DNA of 64,000 nt from Roseovarius sp. GTDB taxonomy: Bacteria; Pseudomonadota; Alphaproteobacteria; Rhodobacterales; Rhodobacteraceae. Within the stretch, counting starts at the first letter, position 1. Each line of letters opens with the position of its first letter. The translations under genes and the position numbers were made by a program. Below are positions 9,197-17,614 of the stretch, piece after piece. The stretch spans positions 175,315-239,314 of the forward strand of contig NZ_JAUCYU010000008.1 of NCBI RefSeq assembly GCF_030373445.1. Reading direction: 5' to 3'. A model generated the notes under the pieces. The model saw only the letters and a program-made list of their open reading frames with translations, had not been told where the DNA came from and searched no databases.

Positions 9197-9865
9197 TCAA
9201 TCTGTTGCGTCACGCGCCCCCTCGCGCCTCAGGCCGAACATCGCCACGAAACGCTGCGCCGCTTCGGCATCGCCCGTCACGCTCACCCGCCCGTTCTCCA
9301 CCAACTCCTCTAGCGTCAGCCGCCCGTAGACGGCCGAGGCCATCCCGTTCCCGTTGCCCTTCAGCAAGAAAGGCGCCTCCGGCCTCTCGACCGCCACGGT
9401 CCGAACCTCTCCACCCGTCACCCGCATCTCGAACGCCTCGCTGCCGAAATCGAACCCGGCCACGGCTTCCCCGGCCTTCTCCGGCAACAGGTTCACCCCC
9501 ATCGAGATCATCAGCGCCGTCGGGCTGATGAACCGGCTGGGGTCATGCCCCGGCACCATCAGCGCCCAGCGGCACAGCGCCTCCAGCACCGGCAACAGCC
9601 CGTGCCCGGCGTCGGTCAAGCTGTAGATCCCCAGCCGCACATCATGCGCCACCACCCCGGCCTCGACCAGCTGCCCCAGCCGCCCGGTCAGCACGCTCGC
9701 CGTGATCCCCGGCAGCCCGGCCCGGATCATCTGGAACCGCTTCGGCGCGAACACCAGCTCGCGCACCACCAGCAGCGCCCAGCGATCACCGATCAGGTTC
9801 AGCGCATGGGCGGCAAGACAGCCTTCGTCATAGCGAAGGCGGGGGGTTTTCGCCTGTTCAGTCAT
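9197..9865 (-). CDS. HxlR/MarR-like winged-helix regulator with C-terminal SCP2-like domain
   Basis: 222 aa. Residues 15-100 match the HxlR winged helix (CLAAHALNLIGDRWALLVVRE, then ITASVLTGRLGQLVEAGVV). Residues about 110-215 resemble the sterol-carrier-like effector domain often fused to it. The ATG is at 9865. It is divergent from the DUF1428-GST-VOC-hydrolase genes and probably controls them and itself. The 98-bp region between holds related short words (ACTATCAGT and ACTACTGCAAGT at about 9874-9902) that could be operator half-sites, but I see no clean dyad. The effector is unknown. Confidence 0.85.
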   Translation of the reverse strand: MTEQAKTPRLRYDEGCLAAHALNLIGDRWALLVVRELVFAPKRFQMIRAGLPGITASVLTGRLGQLVEAGVVAHDVRLGIYSLTDAGHGLLPVLEALCRWALMVPGHDPSRFISPTALMISMGVNLLPEKAGEAVAGFDFGSEAFEMRVTGGEVRTVAVERPEAPFLLKGNGNGMASAVYGRLTLEELVENGRVSVTGDAEAAQRFVAMFGLRREGARDATD

Positions 9866-9963
9866 GTTTTCATACTATCAGTTGTTTTTTACTACTGCAA
9901 GTGTCACGCTAGGTCATCGGGCCCGATTCGGACGGCCCCGTTCAGGACAAAGGAAAACGCGAC

Positions 9964-10698
9964 ATGACCTATTACACCGGCGCCATCATGGCCGTGCCCA
10001 CCGCGAACCGGCAGAAGTACCTCGACCACTGCAACGAGGCCTGGCCGATCATGAAATCCCACGGCGCCACGCGCATGATCGAAACCTGGGGCGTCGATAT
10101 CCCCAAGGGCAAGGTCACCGACTTCTACGGCGCGGTGAACGCCAAGGACGACGAATCCATCGTGTTCTCGTGGATCATCTGGCCCGACAAGGCGACCTCC
10201 GACACAGCCTGGGAAAAGATGATGTCCGACCCGGCCATGGCCAGCATGTCCGAAATGCCCTTCGACGGCAGCCGGATGATCTATGGCGGGTTCGAGCCCG
10301 TCTACGAACGCGGCACCCTCGCCGATGCCGGCTACTACCAGGGCTTCATCCTCGCCGTCCCGGAAAAGAACCGCCAGGCCTATGCCGACATGGCCGACGA
10401 GGGCTGGCAGATGTTCGAGAAGCTCGGCGCCACCGGCATGACCGAGAACTGGGGCGATTACGTCCCCCATGGCAAGCAAACCGACTTCTACCGCGCCACC
10501 AAGGCCGAAGACGGTGAAATGCCCCTCTTCAGCTGGGTCACCTGGCCCGACCGCGCCACGTGCGACGCCGCCGCCAAGCAGATGGAGGCCGACATGGCCG
10601 ATTACGACATGTCGCAGATGCCCTTCGACGGCATGCGCATGACATGGGGCGGGTTCGAGCCGCTGTTCGACTCGAAGGAAAAGGCGGCAGCAGCATGA
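9964..10698 (+). CDS. Double DUF1428 (YbaA-like) protein
   Basis: 244 aa made of two tandem copies of DUF1428, a ferredoxin-like alpha/beta barrel domain of unknown function. Copy 1 is about residues 2-118 and copy 2 about 121-237. Each begins with a GYxxG/YYTG strand and ends with nearly the same phrase (MPFDGSRMIYGGFEPV and MPFDGMRMTWGGFEPL). The common form is a single ~117-aa domain that dimerises, so this gene is an internal fused duplication. The start ATG 9964 follows AAAGGAAAA. The stop overlaps the GST start by ATGA. First gene of the cluster divergent from the HxlR regulator. Confidence 0.9.
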   Translation: MTYYTGAIMAVPTANRQKYLDHCNEAWPIMKSHGATRMIETWGVDIPKGKVTDFYGAVNAKDDESIVFSWIIWPDKATSDTAWEKMMSDPAMASMSEMPFDGSRMIYGGFEPVYERGTLADAGYYQGFILAVPEKNRQAYADMADEGWQMFEKLGATGMTENWGDYVPHGKQTDFYRATKAEDGEMPLFSWVTWPDRATCDAAAKQMEADMADYDMSQMPFDGMRMTWGGFEPLFDSKEKAAAA

Positions 10699-11366
10699 CC
10701 CTCACGCTTTACACCCTCGACTGGGTCCCCGACTTCCCCCGCGGCTTCGTCCGCGACCTCCGCGTCCGCTGGGCGCTCGAGGAGGTCGGCCAGCCCTATG
10801 AAACCGCCACCGTGCCCTCGCGCCCCAAGTCCGACACGCATCTCGGCATGCAGCCCTTCGGACAGGTGCCGATCATCCGCGACGGCGACCTCACCCTCTT
10901 CGAATCCGGCGCCATCCTTCAACACGTGGCCCGCGGCACCGCGCTCTTCCCCGACGACCGGCGCGCCGAGATCAGCCAGTGGCTCTTCGCGGCGCTGAAC
11001 ACCGTCGAGATGGCGACGATGCACTGGCAGGTCATGCTGCTGGGGCAGAAGTTCCCCGATTTCTTCGGCCCGCCCCCCTCGGGCGACGTCATCGACCACG
11101 CCTTCGCCTTCGCGAAAACCCGGCTCGACGCGATAGAGAAACGCATGGCGACACGCGACTGGATCGCCGGCGATTTCAGCATCGCCGACATCGCCATGGT
11201 CGACACCCTGCGCAACGTCGCCTCCGAAGGAGGGCTCGCCGATCACGGAGCCCTCAGCGCCTACCTCGACCGCGCCACCGCCCGGCCCGCCTTCGAACGC
11301 GCCATGCGCGATCACATGGCCCACTGGCAGGCCGCCGACGCGGCCCGCGAAACCGAAACCGCCTGA
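10695..11366 (+). CDS. Glutathione S-transferase family protein
   Basis: 223 aa cytosolic GST. The N-terminal thioredoxin-like domain has YTLDWVPDFPRGFVRDLRVRW, with the cis-Pro loop FGQVPIIRDGDLTLFESGAI (residues about 54-73) that binds glutathione. The all-alpha C-terminal domain ends with the conserved WIAGDFSIADIAMVDTL helix-capping motif. ATG 10695 overlaps the DUF1428 stop (ATGA), so it is translationally coupled. With the VOC protein and hydrolase downstream this suggests a small-molecule detoxification or stress cluster; the substrate is unknown. Confidence 0.92.
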   Translation: MTLTLYTLDWVPDFPRGFVRDLRVRWALEEVGQPYETATVPSRPKSDTHLGMQPFGQVPIIRDGDLTLFESGAILQHVARGTALFPDDRRAEISQWLFAALNTVEMATMHWQVMLLGQKFPDFFGPPPSGDVIDHAFAFAKTRLDAIEKRMATRDWIAGDFSIADIAMVDTLRNVASEGGLADHGALSAYLDRATARPAFERAMRDHMAHWQAADAARETETA

Positions 11367-11391
11367 TCGAGGCGTGGAGGAGAACAACACG

Positions 11392-11874
11392 ATGACCACC
11401 ACCCCCAAGAACACCGTCTGCCTGTGGTACACCGATGATGCCGAGGAAGCCGCGAATTTCTACGCCGCGACCTTTCCCGACAGCGAGGTCACGGGCGTCC
11501 ACCGCGCGCCCTCCGACTATCCCGGCGGCAAGAAGGGCAACGTCATCACCGTCACCTTCACGGTCATGGGCATCCCCTGCCTCGGCCTGAACGGCGGCGA
11601 GATGTTCACCCATTCCGAGGCGTTCTCCTTCCAGGTCGCCACCGACGACCAGGAAGAAACCGACCGCTACTGGAACGCGATCGTCGATAACGGCGGGCAG
11701 GAATCGCAATGCGGCTGGTGCCGCGACAAGTGGGGCATCTCCTGGCAGATCACCCCGCGCGTTCTCTCCGACGCGCTCGCCGCCGGCGGGGAAGAGGGCA
11801 AGCGCGCCTTCGAAGCCATGATGCCGATGAAGAAGATCGACATCGCCACGATCGAGGCCGCCCGCCGCGGCTGA
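11392..11874 (+). CDS. VOC superfamily protein, PhnB/3-demethylubiquinone methyltransferase-like
   Basis: 160 aa. Despite the historic name, proteins of this family are VOC-fold proteins without proven methyltransferase activity. Features are NTVCLWYTDDAEEAANFYAATFPDS at the N-terminus (conserved family opening), LGLNGGEMFTHSEAFSFQV, and CGWCRDKWGISWQITP near the C-terminus. ATG 11392 is chosen over an upstream in-frame ATG at 11374 because TGGAGGAGAA precedes it at proper spacing. It lies 25 nt after the GST stop in the same direction. Confidence 0.88.
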   Translation: MTTTPKNTVCLWYTDDAEEAANFYAATFPDSEVTGVHRAPSDYPGGKKGNVITVTFTVMGIPCLGLNGGEMFTHSEAFSFQVATDDQEETDRYWNAIVDNGGQESQCGWCRDKWGISWQITPRVLSDALAAGGEEGKRAFEAMMPMKKIDIATIEAARRG

Positions 11875-11935
11875 CCTCTCGGCGTACCACCCGGGGCCCC
11901 GGCCCCGGGCACCACCCTCAACAGGACATTCGAAC

Positions 11936-12802
11936 ATGAAACGCTTATCCCGGGCCGCCGCCCTGCCGCTCGCCCTCCTGCCATTTGCCGCCCCCGCAGG
12001 GGCCGACACCGCCTCCGTCGACAGGCACGACATCTATTACGAGGTCCACGGCGAACTCACCCCCGACACCGTGCCGGTGCTCATGCTCCACGGCGGCATG
12101 ATGAGCTTCGAGGCCAGTTACGGCGCCATGCTGCCCGTGCTGACCGAAACCCATACCGTGATCGGCGTCGAGCAGCAGGGCCACGGCCATACGCCCCTGC
12201 ACGACGGCCCGCTCACGGCCGAGACCATGCGCCGCGATACGCTGGGCGTGCTCGACGCCCTCTCGGTCGACCGCGTGCACGTGGTGGGCTTCTCCGCCGG
12301 CGGCATGCTGGCGCTGGAACTTGCCGTGAACGCCCCCGGGCGCGTCGCCTCGGTCGTGGCGATCTCCGCCGCGTCACAGCCCTCGGGCTTCATGCCCGGC
12401 ATGATCGAGATGCAGAAGGATCCGAACTACCAGCCCTCTCCGGACGTGCTGGCCCTCATGCCCAGCGAAGAGGATTTCGCCGACATGGCGGCCGAGATCG
12501 CCGCCAAGAACCCCGGCGGCGCCGAAACCGTGCCGCAGACCATGCAGAAGATGACCGCCTTCATCACCTCCGACTGGGGCTGGCCCGACGACCGCATCGC
12601 CGGCATCGGCGTCCCGGTCCTCGTGGTCAACGGCGACACCGATTTCATCCAGCCCGAGCACGCGCTCCACCTCTACCGCACGATCCCCGGGGCACAGCTC
12701 GCGATCCTGCCGGACACGACGCATCTCACGATCCTCGAACAGCCCGCGCTGCTGCCAATGATCGAGACCTTCCTCGATACCCGCGCGCCCGCCGGCAACT
12801 GA
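11936..12802 (+). CDS. Exported alpha/beta hydrolase
   Basis: 288 aa. The N-terminal signal peptide (KR, hydrophobic core LPLALLPFAAPAG, cleavage near ADTA) places it in the periplasm. Catalytic triad: Ser of GFSAGG (about residue 121), Asp of NGDTDF (about 237) and His of DTTHLT (about 262). The oxyanion loop is LHGG. Substrate unknown; the family includes esterases and C-C hydrolases. It is the last gene of the HxlR-adjacent cluster, 61 bp after the VOC gene. That gap contains a strong GC hairpin (11890-11909) with no T-run, so expression may be reduced relative to the upstream genes. Confidence 0.88.
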   Translation: MKRLSRAAALPLALLPFAAPAGADTASVDRHDIYYEVHGELTPDTVPVLMLHGGMMSFEASYGAMLPVLTETHTVIGVEQQGHGHTPLHDGPLTAETMRRDTLGVLDALSVDRVHVVGFSAGGMLALELAVNAPGRVASVVAISAASQPSGFMPGMIEMQKDPNYQPSPDVLALMPSEEDFADMAAEIAAKNPGGAETVPQTMQKMTAFITSDWGWPDDRIAGIGVPVLVVNGDTDFIQPEHALHLYRTIPGAQLAILPDTTHLTILEQPALLPMIETFLDTRAPAGN

Positions 12803-12817
12803 TCCCCCCGCGCGAGG

Positions 12818-12833
12818 CCGGCCGAAAGGCCGG
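12818..12833 (+). terminator. GNRA-loop hairpin, possible terminator
   Basis: CCGGCC-GAAA-GGCCGG directly after the hydrolase stop. There is no T-run right behind it; the nearest T-run (GGTTTTT) is at 12904-12910. It may be a Rho-independent-like or mRNA 3' stabilising hairpin. Confidence 0.4.
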
Positions 12834-12860
12834 ACGAGGCCCGCGCCCGCACCGAAACCG

Positions 12861-12903
12861 CACCGACGCAATACCGACAAAATACCGACAAAATACCGAC
12901 GTT
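12861..12903. repeat. Four 11-nt-phased ACCGAC repeats
   Basis: Two identical units ATACCGACAAA (12871-12881, 12882-12892), a third ATACCGAC (12893-12900) running into GTT, and a diverged first copy CACCGACGCA (12861-12870). ACCGAC recurs at about one helical turn. It lies in the 114-bp space between the convergent hydrolase and tag genes and codes for nothing apparent. Confidence 0.75.
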
Positions 12904-12916
12904 GGTTTTTGACCCC

Positions 12917-13486
12917 TCAGCCCAGCTTCCGAACCGGCTCGTGACAGGGGCAGGTGACGATATGGTCGTTCACCATCCCCACCGCTTGCATGAACGCATA
13001 GACGATGGTCGGCCCGCAGAACTTGAAGCCTCTTTTCTTCAAATCCTTTGAAATTGCTCGCGAAATTTCCGTCTCGGTCGGCACCTCCGCCAGGCTTGCG
13101 AACCGGTTCTGGATCGGCCGCCCGCCGACATAGGCCCAAAGGTACGTATCGAACCCCTGCTCCGCCTCGATCTCCTGCCAGACACGGGCATTTCCAATCG
13201 TCGCCTCGATCTTCCCCCGGTGCCGGATGATCCCCGGATCCGCCAGGCAGCGCTGCACCTCCGCCTCGCCCCATCCGGCAATCACGTTCGGGTCAAACCC
13301 CTGAAAAGCCGCGCGAAAATTGTCGCGCTTCTTCAGGATCGTGATCCAGCTCAGCCCCGCCTGGAACCCGTCGAGAACCAGCTTCTCCCAAAGCGCCCGG
13401 CTGTCCCATTCGGGCACGCCCCACTCGGTGTCGTGATAGGCCTCGTAGATCGGGTCATCGCCCACCCAGCCGCATCTTTCGCCCAT
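12917..13486 (-). CDS. tag: DNA-3-methyladenine glycosylase I
   Basis: 189 aa base-excision enzyme that removes 3-methyladenine from alkylated DNA. The HhH-GPD-like Tag fold is shown by RCGWVGDDPIYEAYHDTEWG at the N-terminus and the FQAGLSWITILKKRDNFRAAF helix. The structural zinc ligands of the family are kept: the Cys of MGERC (residue 5), the His of YHDTEWG (18), and the C-terminal HIVTCPCHEP segment. ATG 13486 follows GGGAGG at good spacing. Convergent with the hydrolase cluster; no alkylation-response partner gene (ada, alkB) is adjacent. Confidence 0.95.
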   Translation of the reverse strand: MGERCGWVGDDPIYEAYHDTEWGVPEWDSRALWEKLVLDGFQAGLSWITILKKRDNFRAAFQGFDPNVIAGWGEAEVQRCLADPGIIRHRGKIEATIGNARVWQEIEAEQGFDTYLWAYVGGRPIQNRFASLAEVPTETEISRAISKDLKKRGFKFCGPTIVYAFMQAVGMVNDHIVTCPCHEPVRKLG

Positions 13487-13588
13487 GGATTGCCTCCCCG
13501 ACCGGCCCGGTCGCTCAAATTCGCGCTTTAAGCCTTCCTTAGCGGCTGCGCCCCACCCTGTGAAGCGGGTGCAATCAGGAGCGCGCAA

Positions 13589-14428
13589 ATGGGGAAATAT
13601 CCAAGTGACTGGGCCGACATTCCGGCCGGGCATGACAACCCGCTGAACTTCGCCGTGACCAGCCGGGACCGGTCGGTTATCGAAATGGTAACCGACGCGG
13701 TCCAGAACGATCGCGCGATGCTGGCCTACCAGGCCATCGTGCCCGCCGGCGCGCCGGGAAAGCCCGCCTTTTACGAAGGATTAATCCGGGTGATGGACAG
13801 CACCGGCCGGATCATTCCCGCCTGCGATTTCATCGCCGAGATCGAGACGACGGAAACCGGCCGCATCATCGACTGCATCGCGCTGGAACAGGGGCTTCGG
13901 GCAATGCACGACTACCCCGACCTGCGGCTCGCCATCAACATGTCGGCCCGCTCGATCGGCTATCCGCGCTGGATCGCGACGTTGCGCAACGGGTTGCGCG
14001 CCGACCCGACCGCCGGCGAACGCCTGATCCTCGAGATCACCGAAAGCTCGGCCATCGTCGTGCCCGAGCTGGTAATCGCCTTCATGACCGAGATGCAGTC
14101 CGAGGGCGTCAGCTTCGCGCTCGACGATTTCGGCTCGGGCTACACCTCCTTCCGCTATCTCAAGCAGTTCTACTTCGACATCCTCAAGATCGACGGCCAG
14201 TTCATCCACTGCGTCGCCCGCGACACCGATAACCAGGTCCTGACCGGCGCGCTCATGTCCATCGCCGAACATTTCGACATGGTCTGCATCGCCGAAAGCG
14301 TCGAAACCGCCGAGGACGCGGCCTTCCTCCAATCCATCGGGATGGACTGCCTGCAGGGCTATTTCTTCGGCGCCCCCACGGTGCATCCCCCGTGGGAATC
14401 CGACACCGGCGAAACCGCCACCGCCTGA
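13589..14428 (+). CDS. EAL domain protein, probable c-di-GMP phosphodiesterase
   Basis: 279 aa; essentially a stand-alone EAL domain at residues about 30-265. The signature EAL is EGL here (YEGLIRV). Other catalytic positions appear kept: Asn in AINMSAR, Glu in LEITESS, the DD of [10 protein letters not shown], Lys in LKIDGQFI, Glu in IAESVET, and QGYFFG at the end. I therefore expect it can bind c-di-GMP and probably hydrolyse it, with the EGL change as a caveat. No GGDEF, sensor or membrane segment is fused. ATG 13589 follows CAGGAG. The nearest genes are unrelated. Confidence 0.88.
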   Translation: MGKYPSDWADIPAGHDNPLNFAVTSRDRSVIEMVTDAVQNDRAMLAYQAIVPAGAPGKPAFYEGLIRVMDSTGRIIPACDFIAEIETTETGRIIDCIALEQGLRAMHDYPDLRLAINMSARSIGYPRWIATLRNGLRADPTAGERLILEITESSAIVVPELVIAFMTEMQSEGVSFALDDFGSGYTSFRYLKQFYFDILKIDGQFIHCVARDTDNQVLTGALMSIAEHFDMVCIAESVETAEDAAFLQSIGMDCLQGYFFGAPTVHPPWESDTGETATA

Positions 14429-14567
14429 CCCGCCTCCTGTGACAATCCAACCGTTGCCGGGCCCCAAGCCATGCGGTATCACCCAGCCAAGGCGGGGGAG
14501 TCCGCACAGGCACCCATGGCGGGCGCCGGGGCGCCTCCGGTCACGCAGTCACCTGGTGGAGGAAGAC

Positions 14568-15743
14568 ATGACCAACGTAGTTATCGCATCCGCGGCACGC
14601 ACCGCCGTCGGCTCGTTCAGCGGCGCATTTGCCAACACCCCGGCCCACGATCTCGGCACCGCCGTGCTCGAAGCCATCGTCGAGCGCGCGGGCATCGACA
14701 AGGCCGAAGTGTCGGAAACCATCCTCGGCCAGGTGCTGACCGCCGCCCAGGGCCAGAACCCGGCCCGCCAGGCGCATGTCAACGCCGGCCTGCCGATCGA
14801 AAGCGCCGCCTGGGGCATCAACCAGGTCTGCGGCTCGGGCCTGCGCGCCGTGGCGCTGGGCGCCCAGCACATCCAGCTTGGCGATGCCAGCATCATCGCC
14901 GCCGGCGGCCAGGAAAACATGACCCTCTCGCCCCACGCCGCGCACCTGCGCGCCGGTCACAAGATGGGCGACGTGAAGTACATCGACACCATGATCCGCG
15001 ACGGCCTCTGGGACGCCTTCAACGGCTACCACATGGGCCAGACCGCCGAGAACGTCGCCAACCAGTGGCAGATTACCCGCGAGATGCAGGACGAGTTCGC
15101 CGTCGCCTCGCAGAACAAGGCCGAAGCCGCCCAGAACGCCGGCAGGTTCCAGGACGAGATCACCCCCTTCACGGTCAAGACCCGCAAGGGCGACATCGTG
15201 GTCGACAAGGACGAATACATCCGCCACGGCGCCACCATCGACGCCATGCAGAAGCTGCGCCCGGCCTTCGCGAAAGACGGCTCCGTCACCGCCGCCAACG
15301 CCTCGGGCATCAACGACGGTGCCGCCGCCGTCCTGCTGATGAGCGCCGATGAGGCCGAAAAGCGCGGCATCGAACCGCTCGCGCGCATCGCCTCCTACGC
15401 CACCGCCGGGCTCGACCCGTCGATCATGGGCGTGGGCCCTATCAGCGCCAGCCGCAAGGCGCTGGAGAAGGCAGGCTGGAGCGTCGATGACCTCGACCTC
15501 GTCGAAGCCAACGAAGCCTTCGCCGCCCAGGCCTGTGCCGTGAACAAGGACATGGGCTGGGATCCCTCGATCGTGAACGTGAACGGCGGCGCCATCGCCA
15601 TCGGCCACCCGATCGGCGCCTCGGGCTGCCGCGTTCTGAACACCCTGCTCTTCGAGATGAAGCGCCGCGACGCCAAGAAAGGCCTCGCCACGCTCTGCAT
15701 CGGTGGCGGCATGGGCGTCGCCATGTGCGTCGAACGCCCGTAA
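14568..15743 (+). CDS. phaA: Acetyl-CoA acetyltransferase (beta-ketothiolase)
   Basis: 391 aa. Condenses two acetyl-CoA to acetoacetyl-CoA, the first step of poly-3-hydroxybutyrate synthesis. The acylated nucleophile is Cys88 ([10 protein letters not shown]). The catalytic His is in IGHPIGASG (about residue 347) and the second Cys in CIGGGMG (about 377). ATG 14568 follows GGTGGAGGAAG. A rho-independent terminator follows immediately, so phaA is probably transcribed largely alone; phaB lies 0.9 kb downstream beyond a patatin-like gene. No polymerase phaC is in the window. Confidence 0.95.
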   Translation: MTNVVIASAARTAVGSFSGAFANTPAHDLGTAVLEAIVERAGIDKAEVSETILGQVLTAAQGQNPARQAHVNAGLPIESAAWGINQVCGSGLRAVALGAQHIQLGDASIIAAGGQENMTLSPHAAHLRAGHKMGDVKYIDTMIRDGLWDAFNGYHMGQTAENVANQWQITREMQDEFAVASQNKAEAAQNAGRFQDEITPFTVKTRKGDIVVDKDEYIRHGATIDAMQKLRPAFAKDGSVTAANASGINDGAAAVLLMSADEAEKRGIEPLARIASYATAGLDPSIMGVGPISASRKALEKAGWSVDDLDLVEANEAFAAQACAVNKDMGWDPSIVNVNGGAIAIGHPIGASGCRVLNTLLFEMKRRDAKKGLATLCIGGGMGVAMCVERP

Positions 15744-15752
15744 GACAGAAAC

Positions 15753-15779
15753 GGCGGGGCTTCGGCCCCGCCCTTTTTT
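15753..15779 (+). terminator. Rho-independent terminator of phaA
   Basis: Stem GGCGGGGC (15753-15760), loop TTCG, stem GCCCCGCC (15765-15772), then six T (15774-15779). The next start codon begins at 15781, one base after the T-run. Confidence 0.9.
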
Positions 15780-15780
15780 C

Positions 15781-16611
15781 ATGCGCCAGATCCTGCCCGA
15801 AAACCCCAAGCAAATCGTCTTTTCCGGCGGAGGCCTGAGGTGTTTCTGGCAAGGCGGGTTCATGCAGGAACTTGAAAAGACCCGGCATTTCAAGCCAGCG
15901 CGGATCACCGGCGTGTCGGGCGGCGCCCTTGCCGGTGCAGCGTGGCTCGGCGGCATCGAGGACAGGTTGCTTCAGGTCATGTGCGCCCGGTTCGAGGAGC
16001 AGGACAGCAATATCAACCTGTTCGAGGATGACGACAGCGGCTTGACGCCGCACCAGACCCTTTATTGCGAAGTCGTCTCCGAGGCGCTCGACGACGCGGT
16101 GCAGTCAAAGATCGCCGACGGCCCGCAATTCCAGATTCTCATCGCGCACCCGCCCGACCCGCTCCCGCCCGCCCTTTCGGGCGCGGCGATGACCCTCGCC
16201 TACGAGGCCGAGCTGCACATCAAGAACGCGCCCCATTTCGACTGGGCCGAGAAGATGGGGCTCGACTATTCCCTGGTCGACGCCAACAAGGCCGCGCGGG
16301 AGAGGGTTCTGGATGACCTCGTCTGTGCCGCCGCCGTCATCCCGCCGGTCTTCAAGCCGCCCCATTGGGATGGCCGCCCGGTGGTGGATGGCGGCATGGC
16401 CGATCAGGCGCCCATGCCCGAGCCCGACGAGGGAGAGACCCTCATCCTGCTGACGCGCGACTACAAGCGGCTGCCCGACGACGACAGCCGCTATTACGTG
16501 CATCCCGGCAGTGAGACACCGGCCGACAAGATTGACTTCACTGACCCCGCCAAGCTGCTGGAGACATGGAAGATGGGCGCGGCGGACGCGAAGCGGATTT
16601 TACGAGAGTAA
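15781..16611 (+). CDS. Patatin-like phospholipase / acyl hydrolase
   Basis: 276 aa cytoplasmic serine acyl-hydrolase. The oxyanion loop is SGGGLR (residues 15-20), the nucleophile Ser46 in GVSGG, and the catalytic Asp in VVDGGMADQAP near residue 203, giving the Ser-Asp dyad of patatins. The ATG at 15781 touches the T-run of the phaA terminator, with no Shine-Dalgarno sequence. A later start would delete the GGG loop, so the start is probably right, and translation depends on read-through or leaderless initiation. It lies between phaA and phaB; a role in polyester or lipid turnover is an inference from context only. Confidence 0.8.
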   Translation: MRQILPENPKQIVFSGGGLRCFWQGGFMQELEKTRHFKPARITGVSGGALAGAAWLGGIEDRLLQVMCARFEEQDSNINLFEDDDSGLTPHQTLYCEVVSEALDDAVQSKIADGPQFQILIAHPPDPLPPALSGAAMTLAYEAELHIKNAPHFDWAEKMGLDYSLVDANKAARERVLDDLVCAAAVIPPVFKPPHWDGRPVVDGGMADQAPMPEPDEGETLILLTRDYKRLPDDDSRYYVHPGSETPADKIDFTDPAKLLETWKMGAADAKRILRE

Positions 16612-16637
16612 CAATGTTGCGTACCTGAGCCCGTATC

Positions 16638-16652
16638 GGTAACACCGTTACC
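16638..16652. promoter_or_regulatory. Perfect inverted repeat GGTAAC-ACC-GTTACC upstream of phaB
   Basis: Six-nt arms with a 3-nt spacer, 29 nt before the phaB start. It looks like an operator for a dimeric regulator. It does not match the PhaR site pattern I know (TGC/GCA rich), so the regulator is unknown. Confidence 0.45.
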
Positions 16653-16680
16653 AAGCCAAGTAATGAATTGGAGGAATCAC

Positions 16681-17403
16681 ATGGCAAGAACTGCACTCGT
16701 GACCGGCGGCAGCCGAGGCATCGGCGAGGCCATCTCGAAGGCGCTGAAGGTCGAAGGCTACAACGTCGCCGCCACCTATGCCGGCAATGACGAAAAGGCC
16801 GCCGCCTTCACAGAGGCCACCGGCATCAAGACCTACAAGTGGAACGTGGCCGACTACGAGGCCAGCAAGGCCGGCATCGCCAAGGTCGAGGAGGAGCTTG
16901 GCCCGATCGACATCGTCGTCGCCAATGCCGGCATTACGCGCGATGCGCCCTTCCACAAGATGAGCCCCGAGCAATGGCAGGAGGTGATCGACACCAACCT
17001 GACCGGCGTTTTCAACACCGTTCACCCGGTCTGGCCCGGCATGCGCGAACGCAAGTTCGGCCGCGTCATCGTGATCAGCTCGATCAATGGCCAGAAGGGC
17101 CAGTTCGCACAGGTCAACTATGCCGCGACCAAGGCAGGCGACATCGGCATCGTCCGCAGCCTCGCCCAGGAAGGCGCGCGCGCCGGCATCACCGCCAACG
17201 CCGTCTGCCCCGGCTACATCGCGACAGAGATGGTGATGGCCGTGCCGGAAAAGGTGCGCGAGTCGATCGTCGCCCAGATCCCCGCCGGCCGCCTTGGCGA
17301 GCCGGAAGAGATCGCCCGCTGCGTCACCTTCCTTGCCTCCGACGACGCGCAGTTCATCAACGGATCGACCATCTCGGCCAACGGCGCGCAGTTCTTCGGC
17401 TGA
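16681..17403 (+). CDS. phaB: Acetoacetyl-CoA reductase
   Basis: 240 aa short-chain dehydrogenase that reduces acetoacetyl-CoA to (R)-3-hydroxybutyryl-CoA with NADPH. The cofactor motif is TGGSRGIGEAI (residues 8-18), NAG is in ANAGITRD, and the active site is Ser of SSINGQKGQFAQ with Tyr/Lys of VNYAATKAG. The C-terminal NGAQFFG matches PhaB enzymes rather than FabG. The start ATG 16681 follows GGAGGAATC. With phaA upstream it forms the precursor pathway for polyhydroxybutyrate; it probably has its own promoter near the inverted repeat at 16638. Confidence 0.92.
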   Translation: MARTALVTGGSRGIGEAISKALKVEGYNVAATYAGNDEKAAAFTEATGIKTYKWNVADYEASKAGIAKVEEELGPIDIVVANAGITRDAPFHKMSPEQWQEVIDTNLTGVFNTVHPVWPGMRERKFGRVIVISSINGQKGQFAQVNYAATKAGDIGIVRSLAQEGARAGITANAVCPGYIATEMVMAVPEKVRESIVAQIPAGRLGEPEEIARCVTFLASDDAQFINGSTISANGAQFFG

Positions 17404-17432
17404 TTCTCCGGATGCAATCGCGTAAGCACAAC

Positions 17433-17461
17433 GGGGCCGGTCATCTTGACCGGCCCCTTTT
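17433..17461 (+). terminator. Rho-independent terminator of phaB
   Basis: Stem GGGGCCGGTCA (17433-17443), loop TCT, stem TGACCGGCCCC (17447-17457), then TTTT (17458-17461). Confidence 0.9.
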
Positions 17462-17614
17462 CGCGTTCCGTGGTGGTGTTTCGTGAGGTTTGGCGGCGCA
17501 CAAAACGCCCGCTGGTCGCGCGGATACGCAACTGGCTATCTGTTTGATCAGGCCCGTGAAATCACGCCATGACGGCTGTCATCAACCTCGGCAATTCACG
17601 GCGGACGACACCGT

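Noticed and set aside
11890..11909. 20-nt GC palindrome between the VOC and hydrolase genes as a terminator
   Set aside because: It has strong stem potential but no T-run and lies within a same-direction gene run, so I only mention it under the hydrolase.
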